Origin: Symbiodinium natans
Lineage: Eukaryota; Sar; Dinophyceae; Suessiales; Symbiodiniaceae
Length of the DNA stretch: 64,000 bases
NCBI GenBank assembly: GCA_905221605.1
Contig: CAJNDS010001868.1
Span: 402,001-466,000, forward strand
Direction: 5' to 3'
Positions 48,667 through 57,452 of the stretch are shown here, one piece after another. How positions within the stretch are numbered: the stretch's first letter is position 1; every line of letters begins with the position of its first letter. The position numbers and the translations under genes were made by a program. The notes beneath the pieces are model-generated. The model was not told the origin of the DNA. It was given only the letters and a program-made list of their open reading frames with translations, and ran no database searches.

Positions 48667-48863
48667 TTCAGTTCTGGGCACAAGAGGTCTGGCGCGCTAC
48701 CCAAAAACTCGGAGATTCTGAGGCCCTAAGTCCTACATCCTAAGTCCCACACCCCGAAACCCTGTGCTCTTCCCCCTTCTTCAGCCGCAATTCGGGAGCC
48801 GGATGTCTGACCAAGTTCCTAAGGCCGACAAAGCGCCAAGGTTGAAGGTTTCATCATGTGTTA

Positions 48864-48973
48864 TATGGAGGTTTCCGAAATTAGGGGTACCTTAATAGGG
48901 TCCTCTTGATAAGGGAATCCAATGACTTATGGGTCTATTTTTCGGGGTCCCCTATTTTCGGAATTCCCCATAT
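48864..48973. mobile_element. MITE-like element, family D, copy 3 (best preserved)
   Basis: Left end ATATGGAGGTTTCCGAAATT then AGGGGTACC; right end CCCCTATTTTCGG then AATTCCCCATAT. These are ~25-base inverted repeats with about four mismatches around a 60-base middle. Confidence 0.8.
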
Positions 48974-49212
48974 TGAATGAGAAACAGCCGTAAAGTACTA
49001 AGGGCTTGGTTTAGGGGTTTGCGGGCTTTAGGGTTCAGGGTTTGTGTTGAACCAGAAACAGCCTTGAGGTATATACTTGTTCGAGCTTAAGAGCTCGAGA
49101 GAAGCAGGGGGACACGAAAGCCCTTTCAACCATAAACCCTCGACTCTTGACCCTAAACCCTAAACCCTGCTATGTCGGGGGTTTCTCAAAATGACCGCCC
49201 CGTTCGCTTCAG

Positions 49213-49255
49213 GAGCAGCTAGAGTCTCAAGAGTCACGGTCTCAGAGTTCTGGGG
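49213..49255 (+). CDS. BTB-TLDc gene copy 1, short exon A2
   Basis: After a TTCAG acceptor the frame reads EQLESQESRSQSSG, the same as 55241-55281 in copy 2 where only synonymous changes occur. The coding frame conserved between the copies, in otherwise diverged surroundings, argues for an exon. Confidence 0.45.
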
Positions 49256-49476
49256 ATTTTCGGGGCTAAGGCCTAGGGAACCAGTCTTGGGCTTGGGGTT
49301 GCAGGTCTGTCAGTTGGGGGTTTTGAGTGGGGCGGGGTTTGAAGGTCCTTGGGGGCTTTTCGCGTGAGATGGTGCAATGGCTGCTTAGAACCGCATTTTG
49401 AAGTCGGGCCTTTGAGGTGCAGTGTGCTCATGGGCTCGGCATGATGTAGCATCCATGGCAGTTCGGAGGTCGGAGG

Positions 49477-49520
49477 GGTTTAGGGTTTAGGGTTTAGGGT
49501 TTAGGATTTAGGGTTTAGGG
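49477..49520 (+). repeat. Interstitial telomeric repeat (TTTAGGG)n
   Basis: Six units in the intron before exon B of copy 1. Confidence 0.85.
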
Positions 49521-49552
49521 TGCAACGCCCTAAGCCAAAGCTGGTGCAACGC

Positions 49553-49652
49553 CCTACTTGGAGGTTCATGGGTACTTGTAAGTAGGGTTATAAGTAGGGT
49601 AGCTATGGTTATAACCTTATGTAGGGTACTTATAACCCTACCTCCAAGTAGG
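49553..49652. mobile_element. MITE-like foldback element, family C, copy 2
   Basis: Ends CCTACTTGGAGG and CCTCCAAGTAGG are perfect inverted repeats shared with the copy at 44545; the interior is a second palindrome made of ACTTATAACC/GGTTATAAGT motifs. It lies 20 bases before exon B. Confidence 0.75.
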
Positions 49653-49672
49653 CCCTAAGCCTAAACCCCCAA

Positions 49673-49731
49673 GGAAAGAGTTGGAGGAGTTGCAGGAAGC
49701 GCACCGGGCGCTTGTGGAAGAGAAGTTCCAG
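49673..49731 (+). CDS. BTB-TLDc gene copy 1, coiled-coil exon B
   Basis: Reads KELEELQEAHRALVEEKFQ, a heptad-like helix, ending at CAG before a GTGCCT donor. It matches 55782-55839 in copy 2 (KELEELQKAHQALVEEKFQ). Its end is in phase with the start of exon C. Confidence 0.55.
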
Positions 49732-49739
49732 GTGCCTTG

Positions 49740-50380
49740 GCTGTGGACAAGTTAAGTCGGGATTGCCGCGATGTCTCCTTGATCTGTTTATGCTATTGGT
49801 TAGTTGTGGCATCTTCATTATCACTCTGCTGCCCCTTCCTTGTGCCTGCATGATTGCCTTGCGTCGCAGCCTGGTCTTGGACATCTTTTCTTTCGCTGCG
49901 TGTCTTACTATTGGTGGGCCTGCGCCTCCTTCTAGCCTTGGCGACTTGTTTGCTCCAGAGGGTGTTCTGATTGAGCTTGTGTAAACCGGTGTGAGGCTGA
50001 TGGTAGATCTGATCGCGGCTTGTTCGATGTTGTGGTGTGTCCTGATTGAGTGCTTAGAGCTTTGCCTAGATCTAGTATAGCTGGGTTGGGTTTCTTGCCC
50101 ATTTGCTTGCTTTGGGGTTTTCACACAGCTTATACATCCGAGCAGTGCTGATTGGCGGTACACTGATGGCGTATCTGTCTGTTTGCTCAATGAACTTTGA
50201 CGCGTGTGGTTTTGCATTGCTGTGTTGTTGTGTAAGGCGTTGCCTGCACATTGCACGCGTGTTTGAAGACATACGGATGCATGTAGTTCAGCTCCACGCA
50301 TGAAGAATGGCAGTGATGCTTTCGTGTGCTGTAAACTTGGCCCTGACATCCCTACACCGAACCAAGCTCAAGTGCTTTCA
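49740..50380. other. Intron region of copy 1
   Basis: Resembles 55845-56300 in copy 2 in patches (GATTGCCTTGCGTCGC, TGTTGTTGTGTAAGGCGTTG). A minus-strand frame covering most of it (49630-50349) is a shadow with no domain. Confidence 0.5.
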
Positions 50381-50381
50381 G

Positions 50382-50493
50382 GTGCCTTCGGCGCAAGAAA
50401 TCCCACGTAAGCGCCCCTGCCCGGGGCTGGCGGACGATCCGCGGCCCTCCGACCTGATCAAGCTGAATGCGGCTTCGCCAGCACAAAGTCCTG
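50382..50493 (+). CDS. BTB-TLDc gene copy 1, exon C
   Basis: Bounded by a TTTCAG acceptor and a GTAGGT donor. Reads VPSAQEIPRKRPCPGLADDP, then RPSDLIKLNAASPAQS. It aligns with exon C of copy 2 (56603-56727), which has six extra codons. The conserved DPRPSDLIKLNAA block is the core. Confidence 0.6.
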
Positions 50494-50716
50494 GTAGGTC
50501 CTAAATTCAAACAGGGTTTAGGGCTTAGGGTTTAGGGTTTCGGGTCCTGGTAGGTCCTAAATATCATCTGTATTCAAACAGGGCAGCCATTCTGCATTTC
50601 ACTGTGCCAGCCCTGCTGCACGCTGTAATGAATCAGAAGCCTTTCTTGGTTACTTTCGATGGGACTCATGGCCGTGTGATGCACAAGCTCGTGAAAGCCT
50701 GTTTGGTCGCGAACCG

Positions 50717-52563
50717 AGGTCGGGGGCGACACGAGCTTCACCATGACCCGGGACACGCTGACGGCCGTGCGGGGATCTCGGTTGGCCCAGCTCTTCAGCG
50801 GCCGCTGGGATGAGCGGCTGCGGCGGGACGCCGAGGGCCGCGTGTTCCTGGACTTCCATCCCCTGCAGTTCCGGAAGATGCAGCGGCTGCTGAGGGACGC
50901 CAAGCGGACGGGGCCCGGCTCCAAGCCGTCGGAGCCGGCTGACTACGAGAAAACATTGCCGGAATGGTGCAGACCTGGATTCGTGCCCTTGTGCAACTTC
51001 TTGTGCTCGCCGAACACCTGCAAATTCCCTGCGCCGCGGGTGGACGGCGCGCCGGAGTTGCGCGACATGGCACCGGCAGCAAGCAGCGGTGCGAAAAGGA
51101 GAAAGATTTTCGACTCCGCGCTGGTAGGCGCTGAACAAGCCGAACTTCTGGAAAGCTGGGTCGCCCCTGTCTCCACTGGACTCGCAGGCTCTTCTTTCGA
51201 GCTCATGTTCCGGGCGTCCCGGGACGGCTGGACGGCGCAGGCCTTCCACCAGAAGTGCGACGGCAAGGGGCCCACGGTGGTTGTGGCCAAGAGCCAGGGA
51301 GGCCACCTGTTCGGCGGGTACACCGAAGTGCCCTGGGACAGCTCAGGACAGTACAAGCCTTGCCAGCAGTCCTTCCTTTTCCGTTTGGCGGGCCCGGACA
51401 GCAGCACGCAGCCTTCCAAGCACCAAATCTTCCAGAACCACCACAACGGGATCTACTGCAACGCATCATATGGTCTAACTTTCGGTGGTGGCCATGATCT
51501 ACGTATTCAGCAGTCGGGCAGCAGTGCTGTTGTGGCTTTCAACGTTGGACACACGTACAGCCCAAACAGCAGCACTCCAGCGGGCGGAAGCTTCACCTAC
51601 CTTGCCGAGGCGCAGTCGAATGTAGCCCTCACCGACTACGAGGTGTTTGTCGTCAAGGCGGACTCACGCGCAAGTTTGGAGTCAACACTCCGAGTGCTGA
51701 AGTCATTGTCCACTTTGGCAAGCTCTCAGCCGGACGCTCGCGAAGAACAACTTCTGCAGACTGCACTTCGGGCTTGCATCGACACCTGCGAGTATGGCCA
51801 GTCCCTTCTACAAGTGAGAAGAGACCTCGAGCATTCCCAAGACACTTTTGAACAGGAGGCTCAGTTTTTGCAGCGCTTCTTCGGAAACGACAAAGACATT
51901 GTGCATTTGAACGTTGGTGGCAAGCGCATGGCAACCTTGCTTTCAACATTGACTTTTTGTGAAGGCTCCTACCTTGCAACCAAGTTCGGTGGTACCTGGA
52001 CGCTGCAAGAAGCGGAGATGGTGGAGGGAGGAGTATGGTTTGACGAAGACCCAGATTTGTTCGAAGCAGTGTTGATGCACATCAGAGTCGGCAGCCTCCT
52101 GGGCGAAAGCTTCGCTCCAAAACCAGACGAGAAAAAATCGTGGGACAGGTTGGTGGATGACCTGATGCTGGTCGATTACTTCAAGCGTGTCGTGTCAGTC
52201 GACTCCGAGCTACTCGGAGCTTCGGTGGATGACCTCATGACATTCTTGCCAGAGCCAGGAGCTGGGAAGAAGATTGCCCTCGAGCTCCTGTTCCGGGCGT
52301 CCCGGGACGGCTGGACGGCGCAGGCCTTCCACCAGAAGTGCGACGGCAAGGGGCCCACGGTGGTTGTGGCCAAGAGCCAGGGAGGCCACCTGTTCGGCGG
52401 GTACACCGAAGTGCCCTGGGACAGCTCAGGACAGTACAAGCCTTGCCAGCAGTCCTTCCTTGGAGAGCAGCACGCAGCCGTCCAAGCACCCAATCTTCCA
52501 GAACCACCAGCACGGGATCTACTGCGACACATCATACGGTCCACTTTTCGGTGGTGGCCATGA
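50717..52563 (+). CDS. BTB-TLDc protein copy 1, last exon, frameshifted
   Basis: The homology with copy 2 begins at GAGGTCGGGGGCGACACG (50717), so the BTB signature VGGDTSFTMTRDTL is complete only if an upstream exon is joined. Domains: KCTD/T1-type BTB, first TLDc (RASRDGWTAQAFHQKCDG, FGGYTEVPWDSSG, FGGGHDL), a linker, a second BTB (VHLNVGGKRMATLLSTLTF) and the start of a second TLDc. At about 52461 a net loss of 17 bases relative to copy 2 shifts the frame, and translation stops at 52563. The correct frame resumes to 52732 in another register. Product truncated and probably defective; gene otherwise recent. Confidence 0.8.
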
Positions 52564-52732
52564 TCTACAGATTCAGCCGTCGGGCAGCAGTGGCGTTGTG
52601 AATGTCAACATTAGGCACACCTACAACCCAAACAGCAGCGCTCCAGCAGGCGGACGTTTCACCTGTCTCGCGGAGCAGTCAGGCGCAGCCCTCACCGACT
52701 ACGAGGTGTTTGCGGTCAGCAGTTGTGATTAG
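52461..52732 (+). pseudogene. Out-of-frame remainder of second TLDc domain, copy 1
   Basis: In the +2-shifted register the rest of the domain is intact (YGPLFGGGHDLQIQPSGSS to DYEVFAVSSCD, stop at 52732), as in copy 2. The break is therefore a single event. Confidence 0.75.
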
Positions 52733-53091
52733 CCTGGGTCACGCAGTTGGGCAGAAGGCCACAGATACCGCTCCGGCTCTTTATATTGCTTTGTCACGTT
52801 GTGCTAAGACACTCTTCGGGCGTTATACCGACAGTGCAGGGCACTTGAAGCTTCCCAAGCTTCTCATGAGACTCAGACGGCTTGGAGAGGATCACGCCAC
52901 GGAGGTGAAAAGGCTTTGATGCTTCTAAGAAGACATGCGCAACAACTAGCAGGGAGACCATGGCCTTTGCAGCTTTCGGATCCTGATGAAGCGGCACTGG
53001 GCCTTCCTTTCTGAACTGACATCTTGACATGACGTCGCTGCACTACTGTGCCGTTGTCAAGTTTGCACATTTTCCACTGAATCTAGAACAA

Positions 53092-53154
53092 CCCTAAACC
53101 CTAAACCCCAAACCCCAAACCCTAAACCCTAAACCCTAAACCCTAAACCCTAAA
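53092..53154 (-). repeat. Interstitial telomeric repeat (CCCTAAA)n
   Basis: Nine units after the 3' region of copy 1; copy 2 has a 14-unit array at the same relative place (59852). Confidence 0.9.
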
Positions 53155-53359
53155 GGGTCTTCCTGAGGATCCCACCGTGAGCTTCGCAGCTCGGCCATGG
53201 GTTTCCGGTCGCGGTTGTGGGATCCCTTTAGAGCAACATGGCAAACTGCCCAGAATACCGTTTCTAGTCACCCTGCACCCTAATTAAGCCTTAAAATCCT
53301 TAACCCTTGCCCTCAGCCCAGAACACTGGTTCTAATTCACCCACAGAACCCTGGTTCCT

Positions 53360-53461
53360 TAAACCCTAAACCCTAAACCCCTAAACCCTAAACCCTAAAC
53401 CCCTAAACCCTAAACCCTAAACCCTAAACCCTAAACTCTAAACCCTAAGCCCTAAGCCCTA
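53360..53461 (-). repeat. Interstitial telomeric repeat (CCCTAAA)n
   Basis: Fourteen units with some expanded to CCCCTAAA. Confidence 0.9.
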
Positions 53462-53577
53462 CACCGGGGCGTGGCGGTGAGGAGCTCCCCGCGGTTTCTG
53501 CTTCTCGAAGTCGTGGGGCGGCCCAGGTCGCCTTTTTTTTGGTGTGATTTCTATCAATACTTTGTCTTAAGGTTGTT

Positions 53578-53687
53578 TGGGTTTAGGGTTTAGGGTTTAG
53601 GGTTTAGGGTTTAGGGTTTAGGGTTTAGGGTTTAGGGTTTAGGGTTTAGGGTTTAGGGTTTAGGGTTTAGGGTTTAGGGTCTAGGGC
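53578..53687 (+). repeat. Interstitial telomeric repeat (TTTAGGG)n
   Basis: Fifteen units in the opposite direction to the two preceding arrays. It has no counterpart in copy 2. Confidence 0.95.
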
Positions 53688-54310
53688 TGTTTCTTGTTGC
53701 AGGGTCTTTATGAGAAATAGAGGTTGGAGCCGGAGGGTTTCAGGATTTCTGGCTTTGAGGTGCCGTGCTTTGTTTTAAAGCTTGAGGGCTCAGGAATTTA
53801 GGGCATTTTTAAGTTTAGTATTTTAGGGTCTAGGGGGTTGTAGGGGGGTAAGGCAGGAAGGTGAGGGGAGCTTAAGGGTCTCTTAGGTGTAGTTGCGATC
53901 GGACCGGGTCACGCCGTAAAACCGTAAGCCACAGACGCCGATATGTGTTGCCGTTCAGTGTGCCGTGCAGCATGCATGCTACCTGCTGTGCTACCTCCTA
54001 CCACGTACTACTACTTCCTTCTAGGCGCTCTCACGTGCTACTGCTTGATACTTTATGCTTCTTTGTGACGTTACCATGTTTACGACACCCTAAGCCCAAA
54101 ACCCTAAAAGCCCTTGGTGCTTGCAGCCTTGCACCCTAGACTTTTTAACGGGAAAAGCTCTCAAACCAGTTCTTGCGCTTCAGGGTTGTGGGCTAACGCC
54201 CTTGAGCCCTGAAGCCACACACAGTGAATCTGAAGCCGCAGAAAATGCCAACTATAAGTCCGGCAAGCTGTGGCCAACAAGGGCTCGTAGGCCCCTAGGC
54301 CTTTCTTTTC

Positions 54311-54420
54311 TTTGATGAGACGCTCTTTGACAGGTGTTCACGGCGGTGTGGCATCGCAATGCTGGAGGACAGACAGACCAGTTCTGTCAGTTCTGTGCGC
54401 GAAACCAGCAGTCCATCAGA
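54311..54420 (+). other. Exon-like segment with diverged copy at 45040
   Basis: CTCTTTGACAG followed by an open stretch (VFTAVWHRNAGGQTDQF, CQFCARNQQSIR). The same start recurs at 45041-45090, where it is broken. It could be an upstream exon of the BTB-TLDc gene. Confidence 0.3.
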
Positions 54421-54621
54421 CTAGTTTGCAGTTCCCGCTTTGGCTTTGCGAAAAGGCTCTCTGATCCGAGGCCTCAGCCTGCAAATCACGTGCTTCAGCC
54501 TGCAAATCACACGTGTCTCGGCCTTCCCTGCCAAGCTGCTCGGTGGGAGGTGTCCTTTTTTCTTAGGCGCCCCCGAAGCTGGTGATTTGCCCAAGCAGCG
54601 CAAGCCTGCGGTGGGCCCATC

Positions 54622-54681
54622 ATGGCAGCTGACGCAGCCGCCCGGCGCTCCGCGCAGATTGCTCAGGAACTGCAGGACCGG
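54622..54681 (+). CDS. BTB-TLDc gene copy 2, coiled-coil exon A
   Basis: Reads MAADAAARRSAQIAQELQDR from the ATG at 54622. Counterpart of 48582-48641. A helical, Ala/Arg/Gln-rich start typical of a coiled coil. Confidence 0.5.
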
Positions 54682-55240
54682 GGGCTCAGTTCGGGGGGGA
54701 AACCGCTCTCTTTTTTTTGTTCATGTCTTGGTCTTTCAAGTGGTTGGCGCCGCGCGGTCGGTGAAGGTTCCCAGAGAGGCATGAGCTTTTGGTTTTGCTG
54801 CTCATGAGGTGGTGCATGTGCGAAGTCAACCCTAAGCTTAAACCCTAGACCCCAATCCTTGACCCTCAGCTCGAAGGCCTAAACCCTAAACTTTAAGATT
54901 CTGGAATTGGTGTGCATTTCCCGGCAGTTCTGGACAAACCCCTAAGGCCGACGAAGCGCGAGCAGGCTTAAGGGCTTAAGGTTGAAGGCGGTTTAGGGTT
55001 TAGGGCTTAGGGTTTGAGGGGTTAAGGTTGAAGGTGGTGAAGGGGTTTAGGGCTGAGGGTTTTAGGGTTCAGGGTTGAGTTTGGGGGTGATGGTTTGGGT
55101 TTACGGTTGAAGGTGGTTTAGGGGTTGAGTTGTTTAGGGAAGAAGCCTCAAGGTATTTGGAGAGCTCGAGGGAGGTAGAAGCACGCGTACGCTGTTTTCA
55201 TGTGGGCGTTTCTCCATGTGACCGGCTCTGTTCGCCTCAG

Positions 55241-55281
55241 GAGCAGCTGGAGTCTCAAGAGTCGCGGTCTCAGAGTTCTGG
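55241..55281 (+). CDS. BTB-TLDc gene copy 2, short exon A2
   Basis: Follows a CCTCAG acceptor; reads EQLESQESRSQSSG, identical in protein sequence to copy 1. Confidence 0.45.
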
Positions 55282-55663
55282 ATTTTTAGGGCCTAAGGCT
55301 TAAGGAACCAGTCTTGGGCTTGTGGTTGTAGGTCTGGGATTGGGGGTGTGGTTGAAGTCCATCGGGGCTTGTCAGCTAAGATGGCGCAATGGCTGCTTAG
55401 AACGAAGTTGTTGGGCTTTTCAGTGGCAGTATATGTTTATATATACTTATGCATATATGTACTCTCTCTCTGTCTATATATGAAATATGTATGATACGGA
55501 GCATGTGATCTCCTGGGGGGACGCTGCTGTGAGTGCTCTCTCTTCAGGGCATTTCTGCAGCCGACCTGAAACACTGCATCCTTCCGAGTGTGAACGCTCG
55601 AACCAAAAATGCCGCATAGCCTGGCTCCCTCCAAGACCTCAGCCCGTAGTTCGTAAAACCTTG

Positions 55664-55765
55664 GGGTTTAGGGTTTAGGGTCAGGGTTTAGGGTTTAGGG
55701 TTTAGGGTTTAGGGTTTAGGGTTTAGGGTTTAGGGTTTAGGGTTTAGGGTTTAGGGTTTAGGGTT
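55664..55765 (+). repeat. Interstitial telomeric repeat (TTTAGGG)n
   Basis: About fourteen units, ending 17 bases before exon B of copy 2, where copy 1 has a family-C element instead. Confidence 0.95.
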
Positions 55766-55781
55766 AAACCTAAACCCCAAG

Positions 55782-55839
55782 GAAAGAATTGGAGGAGCTG
55801 CAGAAGGCGCACCAGGCGCTTGTTGAGGAGAAGTTCCAG
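55782..55839 (+). CDS. BTB-TLDc gene copy 2, coiled-coil exon B
   Basis: Reads KELEELQKAHQALVEEKFQ, then a GTGCCT donor. In phase with exon C (…FQ|VPSAQ…). Confidence 0.55.
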
Positions 55840-56129
55840 GTGCCTTGGCTGTAGACAAGTTAAGTGGGGATTGTGAGGGTTTCGGCATTATCTGGTTATG
55901 TTGCCAGCTACACATCTCCGAGCAGATTGGCACTTTGTCGGACGAATAGTGACTAGTTGTGGCATCTTTGTTGTGGGACTGCTCCAATGCCTAGTGCATG
56001 ATTGCCCTATGTCGCCACCTTGTCATGAACTTCTTGTCTTTCGCTGTGTGTGTTGCCAATGGGCAGCTTGTACATATGCGCATTGCTGGTTGGCTGTTCG
56101 TTGATTGTGTATCTTGGTCAATTGTCGTT

Positions 56130-56149
56130 TTTTTTTTTTTTTTTTTTTT
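56130..56149 (+). repeat. Poly-T run in intron
   Basis: About twenty consecutive T in the intron between exons B and C of copy 2. Confidence 0.9.
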
Positions 56150-56486
56150 GCATGTTTGTGTTGTTGTGGAAGACGTTGCTTGTGCTGTACACTCAGCTTG
56201 AACTGTCATGCGTGTGCTTGATGACATGGTGGGTGGTTCTATAAAGCTCCATGCATAAAGGTTGGCGCTGATGCATTCTTGTAAGTGCCGGACACGCAAT
56301 GCCAAAGTCGTGTGAACGGACCACAACGAGTGCATTTCACTCAGAGCAACTCAATGTACAAGATCCTTTCATGTAGTTCCTCCCTTTCTTCCTTTCCGGC
56401 TGCTCAGGACCCCTTCCGTAAATTCTGCCCTAAAAAAACCCCTCATATCCCTGGACCCTACAAACCCCTTTCGTTCCTGGGCCCGA

Positions 56487-56591
56487 ATGGGGGGTTTCTG
56501 AAATTAGGGGTACCTGATTGGGGTCCTTATTATAAGGGCATCCTACGATTTGGGGTCCATTATAGGCGTCCCTTGTTACAGTAGACTCCCA
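56487..56591. mobile_element. MITE-like element, family D, copy 4
   Basis: Left end TGGGGGGTTTCTGAAATTAG, interior GGGTCCTTATTATAAGGGC, right end degraded (GTAGACTCCCA). It ends about 11 bases before the exon C acceptor, so it contributes intron sequence right up to a splice site. Confidence 0.65.
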
Positions 56592-56602
56592 AATACTTTC
56601 AG

Positions 56603-56727
56603 GTGCCCTCGGCGCAAAAAAGCCCACATCAGCGCTCGCCTTCGGGCGACAGCGACGCCTGGGGCTTCGTGGGCGATCCGCGGCCCTCCGACCTCATCAA
56701 GCTGAACGCGGCTTATCCGGCACAACG
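56603..56727 (+). CDS. BTB-TLDc gene copy 2, exon C
   Basis: After a TTTCAG acceptor it reads VPSAQKSPHQRSPSGDSDAW, then GFVGDPRPSDLIKLNAAYPA. A Ser/Pro-rich linker between coiled coil and BTB domain. The donor is not certain. Confidence 0.55.
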
Positions 56728-57128
56728 TTCAGAAAATGATCAGCTAGTAATTATTAAAGAAATGTATGTAGATTTTTGTTAGTGTCAGATGGCCATGAGA
56801 CTTCTCTTCTGTCTTCACATGGCGTACATGGCGGTACTCTGCGCTGATTGTGCTGGAGCTGCAGGGTGGTGTTGTTAGCGATGATTCTTACCTTGCGACC
56901 TGTGTTGTTTGTTGTTTTGCAGACATTACCTCCTTGTGTAGAAGCCCGGCCTTCGCCCATCCAGCAAGTGCAGCCAATCCGGCTGGAAGAAGAGACATCC
57001 CGCCCCCAAACCCTTCGCTTTGCTGAAGCTGACTCCCAGCGGTCCTATCTCGGAGGGGGGGGGGTGGGCAAGGATGGCACATTCAGGAAGAAGCCGCAAG
57101 CAGAGACGAGCTACGCTTCAAGACCAGC

Positions 57129-57386
57129 TTGACAAAAGCCACATTCCCGCAGAAGATCTGCGAGCAAGGCTTTTTAGACCAAGGGAACATCAAGAGAGAG
57201 GTTTCTGAATCACAGCAGCGCGTCTGGAAGTCTGGAAGTTGCGAATGTCTGGAACTGCTCAAGGGCTTGTGGTCCAGCTTCACGCAGGGCGGTAGCATTT
57301 CGTCGAAGCATTCAAAACACATGATGAAGCACAACTTGCTAGGTTTTGATCTAGAAGAGAGTTTTGGTTTTTTCCACGAGCATTGA
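57129..57386 (+). other. Open stretch in the last intron of copy 2
   Basis: An 85-codon frame (LTKATFPQKICEQGFLDQGN start) with some protein-like features but no domain. It is absent from copy 1, where exon C and the last exon lie only 0.2 kb apart. Either intron sequence or a stray insert. Confidence 0.25.
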
Positions 57387-57452
57387 CAACCACACTTCAA
57401 GGTCCTGAGGTGCTTCGCTGAAGCTTCCCCAATGTGAGGCTATGTGTGTGTG

